64,000 nucleotides of DNA from Pseudanabaena sp. PCC 7367 (GCF_000317065.1 NC_019701.1:2013001-2077000), one strand, 5' to 3'. Shown: positions 30,195-38,990, numbered from the stretch's first letter. Numbers and translations: made by a program. Notes: generated by a model not told the origin, from the sequence alone.

Positions 30195-30596
30195 ATGGAT
30201 GAGCTGTGGTCTTTTGTAGGCAAGAAACGAGTCAAGGTTTGGGTTTGGTTAGCTATAGATGTTAATACTAAGGAGATCGTAGGAGTGCATATCGGGTCTA
30301 GAGATGAGGTTGGTGCTCAAGGATTATGGCAGTCTTTACCACCCGTTTATCGACAATGTGCGGTTTGTTACACTGATTTCTGGCGTGCCTATGCTCAGGT
30401 AGTTCCGAGTATGCGTCATCAACCAGTGGACAAAGGTTCAGGCTTGACAAACAAAATTGAGCGATTTAATTGCACTCTTAGGCAAAGAGCTTCAAGACTG
30501 GTTCGCAAATCTCTTTCTTTCTCGAAAAAGTTAGCTAACCATGTTGGCGCTATCTGGTTATTTGTGCATCATTACAACTCATCCTTACTTGTATAG
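30195..30596 (+). CDS. insB: IS1-type InsB transposase catalytic part (expressed by -1 frameshift)
   Basis: This frame encodes the DDE domain: Asp in MDELWSFVG, Asp in CYTDFWRAY and Glu in NKIERFNCTLRQR. The ATG at 30195 is probably not used as a start. Reading back in the same frame, the sequence is open through the A-run at 30169-30176 (peptide AKKKGHLTIQMDELW), so a -1 frameshift fuses it to InsA. All catalytic residues are present and the frame is undamaged. Confidence 0.92.
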   Translation: MDELWSFVGKKRVKVWVWLAIDVNTKEIVGVHIGSRDEVGAQGLWQSLPPVYRQCAVCYTDFWRAYAQVVPSMRHQPVDKGSGLTNKIERFNCTLRQRASRLVRKSLSFSKKLANHVGAIWLFVHHYNSSLLV

Positions 30597-30603
30597 CACT
30601 ACC
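30581..30603 (-). repeat. Right terminal inverted repeat of IS1 element
   Basis: It is the inverted, imperfect counterpart of 29821-29843; ends ACTACC on the plus strand. Confidence 0.88.
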
Positions 30604-30611
30604 TAATCGTT
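30604..30611. repeat. Target-site duplication of the IS1 element, right copy
   Basis: TAATCGTT directly follows the right inverted repeat and equals 29813-29820. Confidence 0.93.
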
Positions 30612-31170
30612 ATAGATCCAGGCCGTATTCTCAGTAGAAAGCTATTGATACTGTCTTTAAAACCAAAAAACACTAAAATTACTATTGCCTTAATATCAAA
30701 ATTGCTGCTCAGCTTGTTTGATTAAATTGGGTGTAAACCAACCCTTGGTTATGAGGAAGTATGCTTGCCATTGCGGATCTTCTAAATTCTGGTGCAAGAT
30801 ATTGGCTAGGTTGAGCAGATTCTTGTGAAAAATTGAACTGCTCAGGATATTAAGTGTCATCGCTACATAACACATTGGGGCGAGAAAGTTCATATATCAC
30901 CTTAATGGGTGACGAAAATAACTAAGCTAAACGGCAAACTTAAATGACTTTGTCTTGAGTATATATAACTAGTTGCCGATCGTGTTCGAATAAAGCGAAT
31001 AAAGTCCAAACAAGATTGCCTCAGCGATCATAACCAGCACAATTACTATACTTAGGCGATTGCTATTATCAGACTCAAAATAACAGCCCTTCATACATCC
31101 TCATTATTTAATGTGGCCAGTGCCTTAGATGCTCAGGACAGCAAGAAAACCGCAATGGGGAACTTCGATT
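30612..31170. other. Intergenic region between IS1 and the MscS gene
   Basis: This 559-bp AT-rich region holds one doubtful small frame on the minus strand (30696-30893) and otherwise nothing I can assign. The ribosome site of the next gene (GGGGA, 31157-31161) is at its right end. Confidence 0.5.
30696..30893 (-). CDS. Doubtful small protein, 65 aa, possible gene remnant
   Basis: This frame starts at ATG 30893, directly after an in-frame stop. Its C-terminal half (NLEDPQWQAYFLITKGWFTP) looks like an ordered protein with Trp and Gln in regular spacing. The N-terminal half is less convincing and no ribosome-binding site is visible. It could be the tail of a decayed gene. I do not recognise the family. 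Confidence 0.3.
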   Translation of the reverse strand: MNFLAPMCYVAMTLNILSSSIFHKNLLNLANILHQNLEDPQWQAYFLITKGWFTPNLIKQAEQQF

Positions 31171-33123
31171 ATGCTTTCTAAATTTAAAGCCAGACTAATG
31201 TTAATCGTCGGCATGGCGGCGATCGTAACAATTAATCCGGCGGTTAGGGCGCAGAATATTGAATTCCTGACCATTCTGGACGAATATACACCAACCTTAT
31301 TGTCAGAGAGGTCAGACGGCTCAACTATATCTGACTGGATTTGGTTAAATGGCCGTCCTACCTTTAAAATCGCTTCCAATAGTAGAGAGGCGCTAGATCA
31401 GAGAGTTGAGGTTGTCCAGGAAAATCTCGATCGTATTTTTCAGGATTACCTGCGCCAGCAAACCGATGAATTAAATATAGAAGTACGCGATTCGAAGGGT
31501 TTAAATGTAATTTATGTCAACGATGCATATCTGATGAGTGTGACTGCTCTTGATGCAGAAATCATGGGCATTGACAATGCCATACTTTCAGAAATTCTCG
31601 TTACCCAAATCAAGCGGGAATTAATTCAGGCTAAAGCAGAAAGAACCATTGAGGCGCTGCCAGACCAAACTAAAGAGGCGGCAATCACCCTGCTTGTAGC
31701 CTTGGTTCTCAGTGCTGGTTTAACGATCGGGCATAAGAAGTTAAAACGATCGATCGATCCGCATAGCAATTCACCAAACTTGCCAACTCCGCCAGGGAAA
31801 GCGATTGGCTCGATTCATAAACCAGATCGCAATGGTAATCAAAGCAATGGTCAGACGCATATTGCTGAGCAGGGCCCGATCGATGAGCCCAGTAATTCCG
31901 AGTTGGATTATTTGCAACTAGATTATTTCCGGTTCGATCGTCTCAACCAGAACGGCGAGTCAAAGCAAACTACAGAGAGAAGAACGACCGAGGATGAAGA
32001 AACTTCCGCGATCGATAATTTGGCTGAGCATTCCAGTGCAGCCGTTCCTGTCAGAACAAATCATGCTTTGAAACATGCATTGCAAGATCGCTCTCGGCAA
32101 AATATTGGCAAGTTAGTAACAAGAGTTTTCCAACTTGCTAATGCCAGTATCTGGGGTATAGCCGGCTTGCGGATTCTCAATACATTTCCCCATACCCGCG
32201 TAATGATTCCGTTCTTGCTCAAAATTGTAAGCACGCCATTGCGAATTGGTGGCGTAATAATCTTGTCTTATTTTGCGATTAGACTCAGTTATGTCTTAAT
32301 CGATCAATTTATTAGCATCTTGGTTAATGAAGTATCACTGCAGAATACCAGCAGTTCCCAACGGTTGCGGATGCGTCTTTCTACGGTTTCTCAGATTATT
32401 AAAAGTATCTCTACGATCGCTGTGCTGGTAATTGCCTTCTTGATCACGTTGATGGTCTTGGCGATCGATATTGCCCCAATCCTGGCTGGCGCAGGTATTA
32501 TTGGTTTTGCCCTTTCCTTTGCCTCCCAGAATCTAATTCGTGATGCGATCAATGGCTTTTTTATCATTCTCGAAGATCAGTATGCGGTCGGTGATGTGAT
32601 TGTGGTGGGTACTGTTGGTGGTTTTGTGGAGTATATGAATCTACGCATTACCCAGTTGCGGGATACTGAAGGCCGCTTGATTACAATTCCCAATAGCGAA
32701 ATTAAAATTGTGGCGAATCATTCTAGCCATTGGTCGCAATCGGATATTTTTGTGCCGATCGCCTATGGATCTGATGTGGACAAGGCTTTGGCTGTGGTTG
32801 AGCAGGTGGCACTAGAGCTTGCCAATGATGATCACTGGGGTACATATATCTATGAGCAGCCAAATATCCTGGGTGTGGATGACTTCAAGGAGAAATGCTT
32901 ACTAATTCGCCTTTGGATCAAAACCCAACCGCTGAAGCAGTGGGATGTGGCGCGGGAGTATCGCCGTCGGGTTAAAATTGCGCTGGAACAAGCGGGCATC
33001 CCGATCCCCATGTCACAGCAGGAAATCTGGTTTAACAATTCTAGTGATGTGATGGCTAATCTCAATCAGGCCAGTGGATATTTAGCAAAGCAGGGCGATC
33101 GCTATGGGGTCAAGCATAATTGA
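31171..33123 (+). CDS. MscS-family mechanosensitive channel with N-terminal signal peptide
   Basis: From ATG 31171 this is a 650-residue protein with a signal peptide ending near PAVRAQN, so the next part (about 30-170) faces the periplasm. A hydrophobic segment near 180 and a long hydrophilic linker (about 200-300) follow. Several membrane helices (about 320-460) then lead into the MscS domain. The pore helix and beta domain read GAGIIGFALSFASQNLIRDA and EDQYAVGDVIVVGTVGGFVE. Such channels release solutes on hypo-osmotic shock. An upstream ATG (31129) is in frame, but GGGGA at 31157-31161 and the signal peptide favour 31171. Confidence 0.9.
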   Translation: MLSKFKARLMLIVGMAAIVTINPAVRAQNIEFLTILDEYTPTLLSERSDGSTISDWIWLNGRPTFKIASNSREALDQRVEVVQENLDRIFQDYLRQQTDELNIEVRDSKGLNVIYVNDAYLMSVTALDAEIMGIDNAILSEILVTQIKRELIQAKAERTIEALPDQTKEAAITLLVALVLSAGLTIGHKKLKRSIDPHSNSPNLPTPPGKAIGSIHKPDRNGNQSNGQTHIAEQGPIDEPSNSELDYLQLDYFRFDRLNQNGESKQTTERRTTEDEETSAIDNLAEHSSAAVPVRTNHALKHALQDRSRQNIGKLVTRVFQLANASIWGIAGLRILNTFPHTRVMIPFLLKIVSTPLRIGGVIILSYFAIRLSYVLIDQFISILVNEVSLQNTSSSQRLRMRLSTVSQIIKSISTIAVLVIAFLITLMVLAIDIAPILAGAGIIGFALSFASQNLIRDAINGFFIILEDQYAVGDVIVVGTVGGFVEYMNLRITQLRDTEGRLITIPNSEIKIVANHSSHWSQSDIFVPIAYGSDVDKALAVVEQVALELANDDHWGTYIYEQPNILGVDDFKEKCLLIRLWIKTQPLKQWDVAREYRRRVKIALEQAGIPIPMSQQEIWFNNSSDVMANLNQASGYLAKQGDRYGVKHN

Positions 33124-33208
33124 ATCGATAACTGGCAAGATACTTTCCCCTAGCAATGAATGCTGAAATTTGTAGTAGGCAGTTACTAAAAAATTAGACA
33201 TGTAAAAT

Positions 33209-33679
33209 GTGGATAATATCCAGATCGTAGTATCAAACTGGCAAAGCGATCGCGCCATCATTGAACAGATCCGCCGTCAGGTTTTCCACCTGGAGCAAGG
33301 CGTTGCCACGGAACTAGACTTTGATGGCGAAGATGCAACGGCAACCCAACTTCTGGCTTTCTATGCAGGGCAGCCTGCTGCAACCACCAGAATCAGGTAT
33401 TTAAGTCTTAACTTTGAGCATGAGTCTGAGCATGAACCGGAATCACAAATCGCCAAGATCGAGCGCCTTGCCGTATTAACCACATATCGTCGTAAAGGAA
33501 TTGGCAGTAAACTAATGCAAGCAGCGATCGAGGTAATCAGCGATCGGGGCATTAAGCAGGTCAAGATCCACGCTCAAGCATATGTGGCTAAGATGTATCT
33601 GCAACTTGGTTTTGAACCCCAGGGCGAGGAATTTTATGAAGCGGGGATCGCCCATCTAGAAATGTATAAGTATCTGTAG
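33209..33679 (+). CDS. GNAT-family N-acetyltransferase (YjcF/ElaA-like)
   Basis: This 156-residue protein has the GNAT fold. The acetyl-CoA loop is RRKGIGSKLMQAA, preceded by the strand IAKIERLAVLTTY, and a late block AQAYVAKMYLQLGFEPQGEEFYEAGIAH is typical of YjcF-type enzymes. The start, IRRQVFHLEQGVATELDFDG, is also diagnostic of that subgroup. Substrate is unknown. GTG 33209 is the only reasonable start. It lies 85 nt after the channel gene. Confidence 0.88.
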   Translation: MDNIQIVVSNWQSDRAIIEQIRRQVFHLEQGVATELDFDGEDATATQLLAFYAGQPAATTRIRYLSLNFEHESEHEPESQIAKIERLAVLTTYRRKGIGSKLMQAAIEVISDRGIKQVKIHAQAYVAKMYLQLGFEPQGEEFYEAGIAHLEMYKYL

Positions 33680-33720
33680 AGCTTTGTGAGAGTGATTAAG
33701 AAACACTAGATCGAGGAATC

Positions 33721-34389
33721 ATGCGCCTACCTCTGCCCCAATATGAATCGCGCGATCGCCAACCCAACCACATCGCCGAAGTGATCGAAACCTCGACCAA
33801 CATGTATGTGGCGCAATGCTTGGAACCAGAGGATCTGAGGTTTCCGACTATGCCCGCGTTTGGCAGTTGGCTAAAAACCGGCGACACAGAGAGCCAACGA
33901 ACAATTTATGGTGTGGTGTGTCATGGCACCACATTGCCGATCGATTCGGTGCATCGAGCCAGGGCGCTGGGCATGTCGATCGATGAGCTGCGGGAACAAC
34001 AACCCCAAATTTTCGCCATGCTTAAAACCGAGATCAGAGTAGCCCTGGTCGGGTTTAGAAATGACGCTAATGCGATTGATGTAAAACAAAGCCGATCGGC
34101 AACTATATTTCAACATTTGCCCGCCCAACCGCCGCAAATTCACCAGGCTGTCTATGCCTGTAGTGCGAACGAGGTGGATGTCTTCACCGATGAGTTGTAT
34201 TTTCTGCGCACAATAACCCAATTAGGCGGCGTGCCCGTAGATGAATTAGTGGCAGCGGTTTTGCGGCAAGTATATCGTTGTCGGGGCCTAGACCGCGATT
34301 GGCTGGTGCAAGCGGGGCGCTATCTGAGTATTTTGCTAAAAGATGACTACGATCGCCTCAGTGCAATTCTGGCGCAGGTGCATGTTTAG
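33721..34389 (+). CDS. HAS-barrel domain protein conserved in cyanobacteria
   Basis: This 222-residue protein matches a cyanobacterial family annotated with a HAS-barrel domain, named for the N-terminal beta-barrel of HerA and ATP-synthase-like ATPases. Family blocks are NHIAEVIETSTNMYVAQCLE, IYGVVCHGTTLPIDSVHRAR and LREQQPQIFAMLKTE. The C-terminal ending GRYLSILLKDDYDRLSAILA is helical. There is no ATPase domain. The role is unknown; by analogy it might be a partner or regulator of a translocase-type ATPase, which is speculative. Confidence 0.75.
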   Translation: MRLPLPQYESRDRQPNHIAEVIETSTNMYVAQCLEPEDLRFPTMPAFGSWLKTGDTESQRTIYGVVCHGTTLPIDSVHRARALGMSIDELREQQPQIFAMLKTEIRVALVGFRNDANAIDVKQSRSATIFQHLPAQPPQIHQAVYACSANEVDVFTDELYFLRTITQLGGVPVDELVAAVLRQVYRCRGLDRDWLVQAGRYLSILLKDDYDRLSAILAQVHV

Positions 34390-34461
34390 CATGAGAGCGC
34401 AATAGAGCAGGTGGCGATCGCCAAAGCAGATATTTTAATTTTGGAATTGCAGCTTAACTAA

Positions 34462-34728
34462 CTAAAGCAATCCCGCTTGACTGAGGCCAAGGATCATACC
34501 TGCGCCGAGTAAATGCCCAAAACTAGCTGTGGCTAGTAGTTCTGGCAATCCAAACCCTTCAAACATGCCTGGTACTTCAACTGGCAAAGCTGGGCCAACA
34601 CCACGATTTTTAATCGCATAGCGCCCGATCGAAATGACGAAGAGATTGCAGGTAATCATAATCAGGGCTACATTGATCGACCAGACTGGCGTAACGGGGG
34701 CAGTGGCAAGAATTAGGTGGCTTAGCAT
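34462..34728 (-). CDS. psaK: Photosystem I reaction center subunit PsaK
   Basis: This 88-residue intrinsic subunit sits at the edge of photosystem I, binds chlorophyll, and helps attach phycobilisome or IsiA antenna. Two membrane helices flank a stromal loop; RYAIKNRG and the second-helix motif LPELLATASFGHLLGAGMIL are characteristic. The frame extends 15 codons further upstream, but MLSHLILATAPVTPVW at 34728 fits the family N-terminus and length. Confidence 0.95.
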   Translation of the reverse strand: MLSHLILATAPVTPVWSINVALIMITCNLFVISIGRYAIKNRGVGPALPVEVPGMFEGFGLPELLATASFGHLLGAGMILGLSQAGLL

Positions 34729-35157
34729 AGAGTTTATATAACCTTTTAACGTTGATCTATCAATATAAGTCAATTCTTATGACACATATCGTAAGGTGAT
34801 TTACCGCTAATAGGTATTTAGTCTCAATGTAACTTAACGATAATTTGCCCTGCCTGAAAAATACCGACTTAAAATATAAACCAGGGCTTAGCTTGATGTG
34901 CGATCGAATATTATTAACTAAATCGCGCTGATGTAAAGCGATCGGGCGATCGCAATCGATCTTGAATATCTTAAATATGCAAACAAAATTAATCATGGTT
35001 GGGGATTCCAGCCTCTGGCTAGTTCCAGACTCAGTCCGTTGGCTACATATCTGGATAACCTCAGCTAGAAGTAGCGATCGCTACATTTTTTTTGCCTAAA
35101 AGCGGCAATGTGAATTAAGGCTAATAATATCGATAAAAGGCATCAGGTATAAGCAAA
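34729..35157. other. Intergenic region between divergent psaK and ATP-grasp genes
   Basis: About 430 bp with promoters for both directions expected. A minus-strand GTTACATTGA (about 34827-34836) upstream of psaK recalls one half of an RpaB/HLR1 site, but a proper second half is not clear. No gene was found. Confidence 0.45.
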
Positions 35158-36591
35158 ATGCATTTTGACAGCTATGATCCGGGCGATTTTTATGATGAGC
35201 TTTATGAAAGTAAGGGCAATCCCAGGCAGGAAGCAGCGCAGCTAATTGAGCGGATCTGCCAAATGTCGGCGGATGAATTAGGCCTGCGATCGCAGGAAGC
35301 TCGCAATGCCCTGTTTAAGCTGGGGGTCACCTTTAGTGTTTATAGCGATGGTCAGGGGACAGAGCGGATCTTGCCTTTTGATATTGTGCCCAGGGTGATT
35401 TCAGCGCAGGAATGGAGCACACTGGAACGCGGTTTGAAACAGCGCATTTATGCTTTGAATTCTTTTTTATGTGATATCTATGGCGATCGCAAAATTATTA
35501 AAGATGGCCTGATTCCACAGGAGTTAATTGAATCCGCCACTGGTTATCTCAAACCCTGTGAGCAGATCAAACCACCTCAAGATATCTGGTGTCATATTAC
35601 GGGCACTGACCTGGTGCGCGATCGGGATGGTTCCTGGTATGTGCTGGAAGATAATCTGCGCTGCCCATCGGGGGTGTCCTATGTGCTGGAAAATCGCCGG
35701 ATCATGAAAAGCACCTTTCCCCAAGTGTTCCAAACTTTGAATATTCGGCAGGTAGAAAAATATCCAGGGCGATTGCTGGAAACCCTGCTCAACCTCGCCC
35801 CACCAGGATTACCTGATCCAGTGGTGGTAGTGCTAACCCCAGGAATCTATAATTCTGCGTACTTTGAGCATTCTTTTCTGGCTCAGCAAATGGGTACAGA
35901 ATTGGTGGAAGGAGGCGATCTGGTGGTGCATGATGGCTATTTAAAAATGCGCACCACCAAAGGATTACAACGGGTTGATGTAATCTATCGCCGCATTGAT
36001 GATATTTTTATCGATCCGCAGGTGTTTCGAGCTGATTCGTTATTAGGCATTCCTGGCCTCTATGAAGTGTATAAGGAAGGAAGAGTGGCGATCGCTAATG
36101 CCCTGGGTACTGGTGTAGCCGATGATAAGGTGATCTATGCCTATGTACCGCAAATGATTAAGTATTACTTAGATGAAGAGCCGATTTTAAACAATGTGCC
36201 CACCTATTTATGCTGGGAAAAAGAACATCAATCCCATGTGTTGGAAAACTTAGACAAACTGGTGGTTAAGTCCGCAGATGAGTCCGGTGGTTATGGCATG
36301 TTGATCGGTACTCAGTCTACGGCGGCAGAACGCTCTGAGTTTGCCGATCGAATCAGAAGCAATCCCCGCAAGTACATTGCTCAGCCAACTTTGTGTTTAT
36401 CACGGGTGCCCACTTTGATCGAAAATCAAATAGAGGGTTGCCATGTGGACTTACGTCCCTACATCCTCTACGGCGAGGATATCTATGTAAATCCCGGCGG
36501 TTTGACGCGGGTGGCGCTGAAGCGTGGCTCGCTGGTGGTCAACTCCTCCCAGGGTGGTGGTAGTAAGGATACCTGGGTATTGACTAATTAA
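35158..36591 (+). CDS. Circularly permuted ATP-grasp family protein
   Basis: This 477-residue protein belongs to the circularly permuted ATP-grasp family (COG2308 type). Signatures are LPFDIVPRVISAQEW, GTDLVRDRDGSWYVLEDNLR CPSG split around residue 170, and IYRRIDDIFIDP. The ending DESGGYGMLIG and RPYILYGEDIYVNPGGLTRV completes the fold. These proteins are predicted carboxylate-amine ligases, often encoded next to an alpha-E protein and a transglutaminase-like protein, and thought to build a peptide or isopeptide product. Here the alpha-E partner is downstream at 37870. Start is ATG 35158. Confidence 0.93.
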   Translation: MHFDSYDPGDFYDELYESKGNPRQEAAQLIERICQMSADELGLRSQEARNALFKLGVTFSVYSDGQGTERILPFDIVPRVISAQEWSTLERGLKQRIYALNSFLCDIYGDRKIIKDGLIPQELIESATGYLKPCEQIKPPQDIWCHITGTDLVRDRDGSWYVLEDNLRCPSGVSYVLENRRIMKSTFPQVFQTLNIRQVEKYPGRLLETLLNLAPPGLPDPVVVVLTPGIYNSAYFEHSFLAQQMGTELVEGGDLVVHDGYLKMRTTKGLQRVDVIYRRIDDIFIDPQVFRADSLLGIPGLYEVYKEGRVAIANALGTGVADDKVIYAYVPQMIKYYLDEEPILNNVPTYLCWEKEHQSHVLENLDKLVVKSADESGGYGMLIGTQSTAAERSEFADRIRSNPRKYIAQPTLCLSRVPTLIENQIEGCHVDLRPYILYGEDIYVNPGGLTRVALKRGSLVVNSSQGGGSKDTWVLTN

Positions 36592-37125
36592 AAATAATTA
36601 GTAACAAAATGATCGCCTGAAGCCATCTGTCCAGACCAGAGCTTGAGCATTTTAGCCTATAAATTACATCTATGCTGGCCATAGATTATGGGGATCGTGG
36701 TAAAGACGTAAGTATCTTTCGCTAAAGACTTTAGGGTTAGTTCCTATTTTCTAGCTGGATGTTATTAAATGTTTAGAACTGCTGTTATCAGGTTGTTTAT
36801 AAGTTGAACGATCTGGTTCTTAGCCAATCCAACATATCAACTTTAACTGATTAGTTTAGTTGTAAATAGTTGGTTTATCTATCTTGCCGCATCTATATGG
36901 AAGAATCTCATCAATGTTTTGATATGGGTATAATTACTCCTGGGATCACTGGTGATTGTACTTATTAGCTGACATTGATTTGCCTATAACTAATCGGCGA
37001 TCGCCCTCATTCAGTCTTCAACTAATGGAACAAAAAGTTACGAGTCATAACAAAATAATTAGATTACTTAATCAAGAATGAGATAATATCAGTGTCCATA
37101 AAAACTGAATATTATCTTACTTGAC
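36592..37125. other. Intergenic region after the ATP-grasp gene
   Basis: This 534-bp AT-rich region has no recognisable gene, tRNA or strong hairpin. It separates the ATP-grasp gene from the small Cys-rich gene, so these may not share a transcript. Confidence 0.5.
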
Positions 37126-37425
37126 ATGAAAAGATTAACTAAAAAATGCTCATTATGTAATTACTACGAATCGAATGGTAGGAATATTGGTTACTGTCGA
37201 TTGCTAGATGCACCAGTACAGGGGAATCTGGAAGTATGCAGTCGTGCAAACATCGGGTTTAAGCCAGAACAATGCCTTATTCTCAAAAAACCAGGACAGC
37301 AGGATTCATACTTGAAAATTAGCAGCAATGGCGATCGGGTTACTTATTCACCTGACAACCATTGCCAAGGGGAGATTATGGGTTCGATCGCTGACTTTCA
37401 AGTTCAAGTTATGGAAGAAACTTGA
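37126..37425 (+). CDS. Small Cys-containing protein, 99 aa
   Basis: The N-terminal 45 residues carry four Cys in a possible zinc- or metal-binding arrangement: CSLCNYY, GYCRLLDAPVQG and LEVCSRA. I recall similar short cyanobacterial proteins with a C-x2-C, GxCxLL, PVxG pattern, but no function. A further Cys pair (QCLIL and HCQGE) occurs later. ATG 37126 is the start; the frame is AT-rich. It lies between the ATP-grasp and alpha-E genes in the same direction. A link with them is possible but unproven. Confidence 0.6.
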   Translation: MKRLTKKCSLCNYYESNGRNIGYCRLLDAPVQGNLEVCSRANIGFKPEQCLILKKPGQQDSYLKISSNGDRVTYSPDNHCQGEIMGSIADFQVQVMEET

Positions 37426-37869
37426 TCGCCAAATTACTTACTAAACATTGGTTCGAGCAAAACTTCAATCAAAACTTCAATCAAAACTCAGTCAAAAGCG
37501 ATCGCTCATGAAACAATGGGGGGCAAGCGATCGCCAATCATAACAAGTTAGGAGTTAGTTAGGAGTTATCCAAATTTGCCAAGCTCAGCTAAGAGCCAAC
37601 TCAGGCAAGTTCAAGCTATAAAGCTTGTGGGGGGGATTAAAACTTGATCACTGGATGACTGGATGACTGGATGACTGGATGACTGGATGACTGGATGATC
37701 AGATTCAGATATTGTTCTCCTCCACAAAGAACTAATGTTAGGAGAAAAGACTGGTTAAGTATTTATACTTTGTAGCGGTTGAATCAGCGCTGAGCATGAT
37801 TTACCGCTATTATTTTTTTTGCATTTGCACTCAATATTCTGTATTCAATATTTAATAACTTTAATCACT
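37426..37869. other. Intergenic region with several short tandem repeats
   Basis: About 440 bp upstream of the alpha-E gene. It contains repeated CAAAACTTCAAT-like words (about 37457-37490), a doubled GTTAGGAGTTA (about 37548-37569), a G6-7 run near 37629 and six copies of an octamer (37651-37698). No gene was found. Confidence 0.55.
37651..37698. repeat. Perfect tandem repeat, six copies of CTGGATGA
   Basis: Six uninterrupted copies of the 8-bp unit CTGGATGA, 172 bp upstream of the alpha-E start codon. Perfect short units like this often vary in number between strains by slippage. Confidence 0.95.
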
Positions 37870-38820
37870 ATGCTAAGTCGTGTTGCCGACTCAATCTATT
37901 GGCTAAATCGCTACATCGAACGGGCTGAGAATGTGGCTCGGTTTGTGGATGTAAATTTAAAATTAATGCTTGATATGCCCACCAATATAGTGCAGCAGTG
38001 GGACCCACTCGTGGCGATCACTGGCGATCTGCCGACTTTTCAAGAGCGCTATGGTGATGCTACGGCTCGGAATGTAATTCACTTTCTGACCTTCGATCGT
38101 GAATATCATAATTCGATTATTACCTGCCTGCAGGCGGCCAGGCAAAATGCCCGATCGGTACGCGAGATTATTTCTTCGGAAATGTGGGAGCAAATCAATG
38201 AGTTCTATTTGTTTGTTAAAGATGCGCCGCCCGATCAATCTCAAGCCCAAATCCAAGATTTTTTTAATCAGGTCAAGCTCTACAGCCATCTGTTTCAGGG
38301 CTTGATGAATGCAACGATGGCTCATAATGAAGGCTGGCATTTTGGCCAGATGGGCAGATTAATTGAGCGGGCAGACAAAACCTCGCGCATTCTGGATGTG
38401 AAATATTTTATTCTGCTGCCTTCACCTGAAGCTGTGGGCAGCACGATCGATGAGATCCAATGGATGGCGCTGCTTAAGTCTGCCAGTGCCTATGAAATGT
38501 ATCGCAAAAAAGCACATCGGATTACGCCTCCTGGGGTGGCTAAGTTTTTGTTGCTCGATCCTGAATTTCCCCGCTCGATCTATTTTTCGTTATTGCAGAT
38601 GGAGCGATCGCTGCATAAAATCACCGGCACGCCGATGGGTAACTGGAGCAACTCAGTGGAGCGCCAGGTGGGGCAGTTGCGATCGGAGCTGGAGTTTGTG
38701 TTGATCGATGAAATTTTCCAATCTGGGTTGCATGAGTTCCTCGATAAGCTACAACAAAGACTAAATGGGATTGGTAATTCGATCTATCAGGATTTCTGTG
38801 TGCTAGAAGCGATCGCCTGA
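37870..38820 (+). CDS. Alpha-E domain protein (partner of ATP-grasp protein)
   Basis: This 316-residue protein opens MLSRVADSIYWLNRYIERAE, the signature of the alpha-helical alpha-E family (COG2307). Further blocks are NHIGQMGRL-like WHFGQMGRLIERADKTSRIL, a DVKYFILLP strand and FLLLDPEFPRSIYFSL. The Glu-rich motifs are thought to form an active or binding site in work with the ATP-grasp ligase. An upstream TTG (37819) is in frame, but ATG 37870 gives the family N-terminus. It lies 1.28 kb after the ATP-grasp gene, with the small Cys protein between them. Confidence 0.92.
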   Translation: MLSRVADSIYWLNRYIERAENVARFVDVNLKLMLDMPTNIVQQWDPLVAITGDLPTFQERYGDATARNVIHFLTFDREYHNSIITCLQAARQNARSVREIISSEMWEQINEFYLFVKDAPPDQSQAQIQDFFNQVKLYSHLFQGLMNATMAHNEGWHFGQMGRLIERADKTSRILDVKYFILLPSPEAVGSTIDEIQWMALLKSASAYEMYRKKAHRITPPGVAKFLLLDPEFPRSIYFSLLQMERSLHKITGTPMGNWSNSVERQVGQLRSELEFVLIDEIFQSGLHEFLDKLQQRLNGIGNSIYQDFCVLEAIA

Positions 38821-38933
38821 ATCTAGTTCTTTAGGTAGTTAGCAGGTTTAGCGTTGATTTGAAAACTGCTAAATAGCCTTTTGACAATGATTTCAATCTT
38901 TTCATGTTGGAGACAAAGTTTAAACTTCAAAAC

Positions 38934-38950
38934 ATTGACCGATCGGTTTA
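38934..38950. promoter_or_regulatory. Probable TetR operator, copy 1
   Basis: ATTGACCGATCGGTTTA with the 10-bp palindrome ACCGATCGGT at its centre. The same 17 bases occur upstream of the SDR gene (39599-39615). It lies 40 nt before the tetR start codon, a normal place for autoregulation. Confidence 0.8.
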
Positions 38951-38990
38951 GGTTGTGTTACTCTTCTTTTATGGTTAAACACGAAAAGAC

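Larger units (their letters stand above)
29821..30603 (+). mobile_element. IS1-family insertion sequence, 783 bp, complete
   Basis: The element is bounded by imperfect 23-bp terminal inverted repeats (29821-29843 and 30581-30603; 18 of 23 positions match, both outer ends begin GGTAGT and the inner 9 bp AGTAAGGAT are identical). An exact 8-bp target duplication flanks it. It carries an InsA-like and an InsB-like frame in a -1 relation, as in classical IS1. Both frames are intact, so it may be active. It sits in the spacer upstream of agrE and interrupts no recognisable gene. Confidence 0.93.

Noticed and set aside
29875-30596. Reading the IS1 transposase as a frameshifted pseudogene
   Set aside because: The -1 relation at an A-run is the normal expression mode of IS1; termini, target duplication and catalytic residues are intact.
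34827-34836. HLR1/RpaB half-site upstream of psaK
   Set aside because: Only one half (GTTACATTGA) is clear; a second half at proper spacing could not be shown.
34760-34996. 78-codon minus-strand frame upstream of psaK
   Set aside because: It covers the expected psaK promoter region and has no protein-like features.
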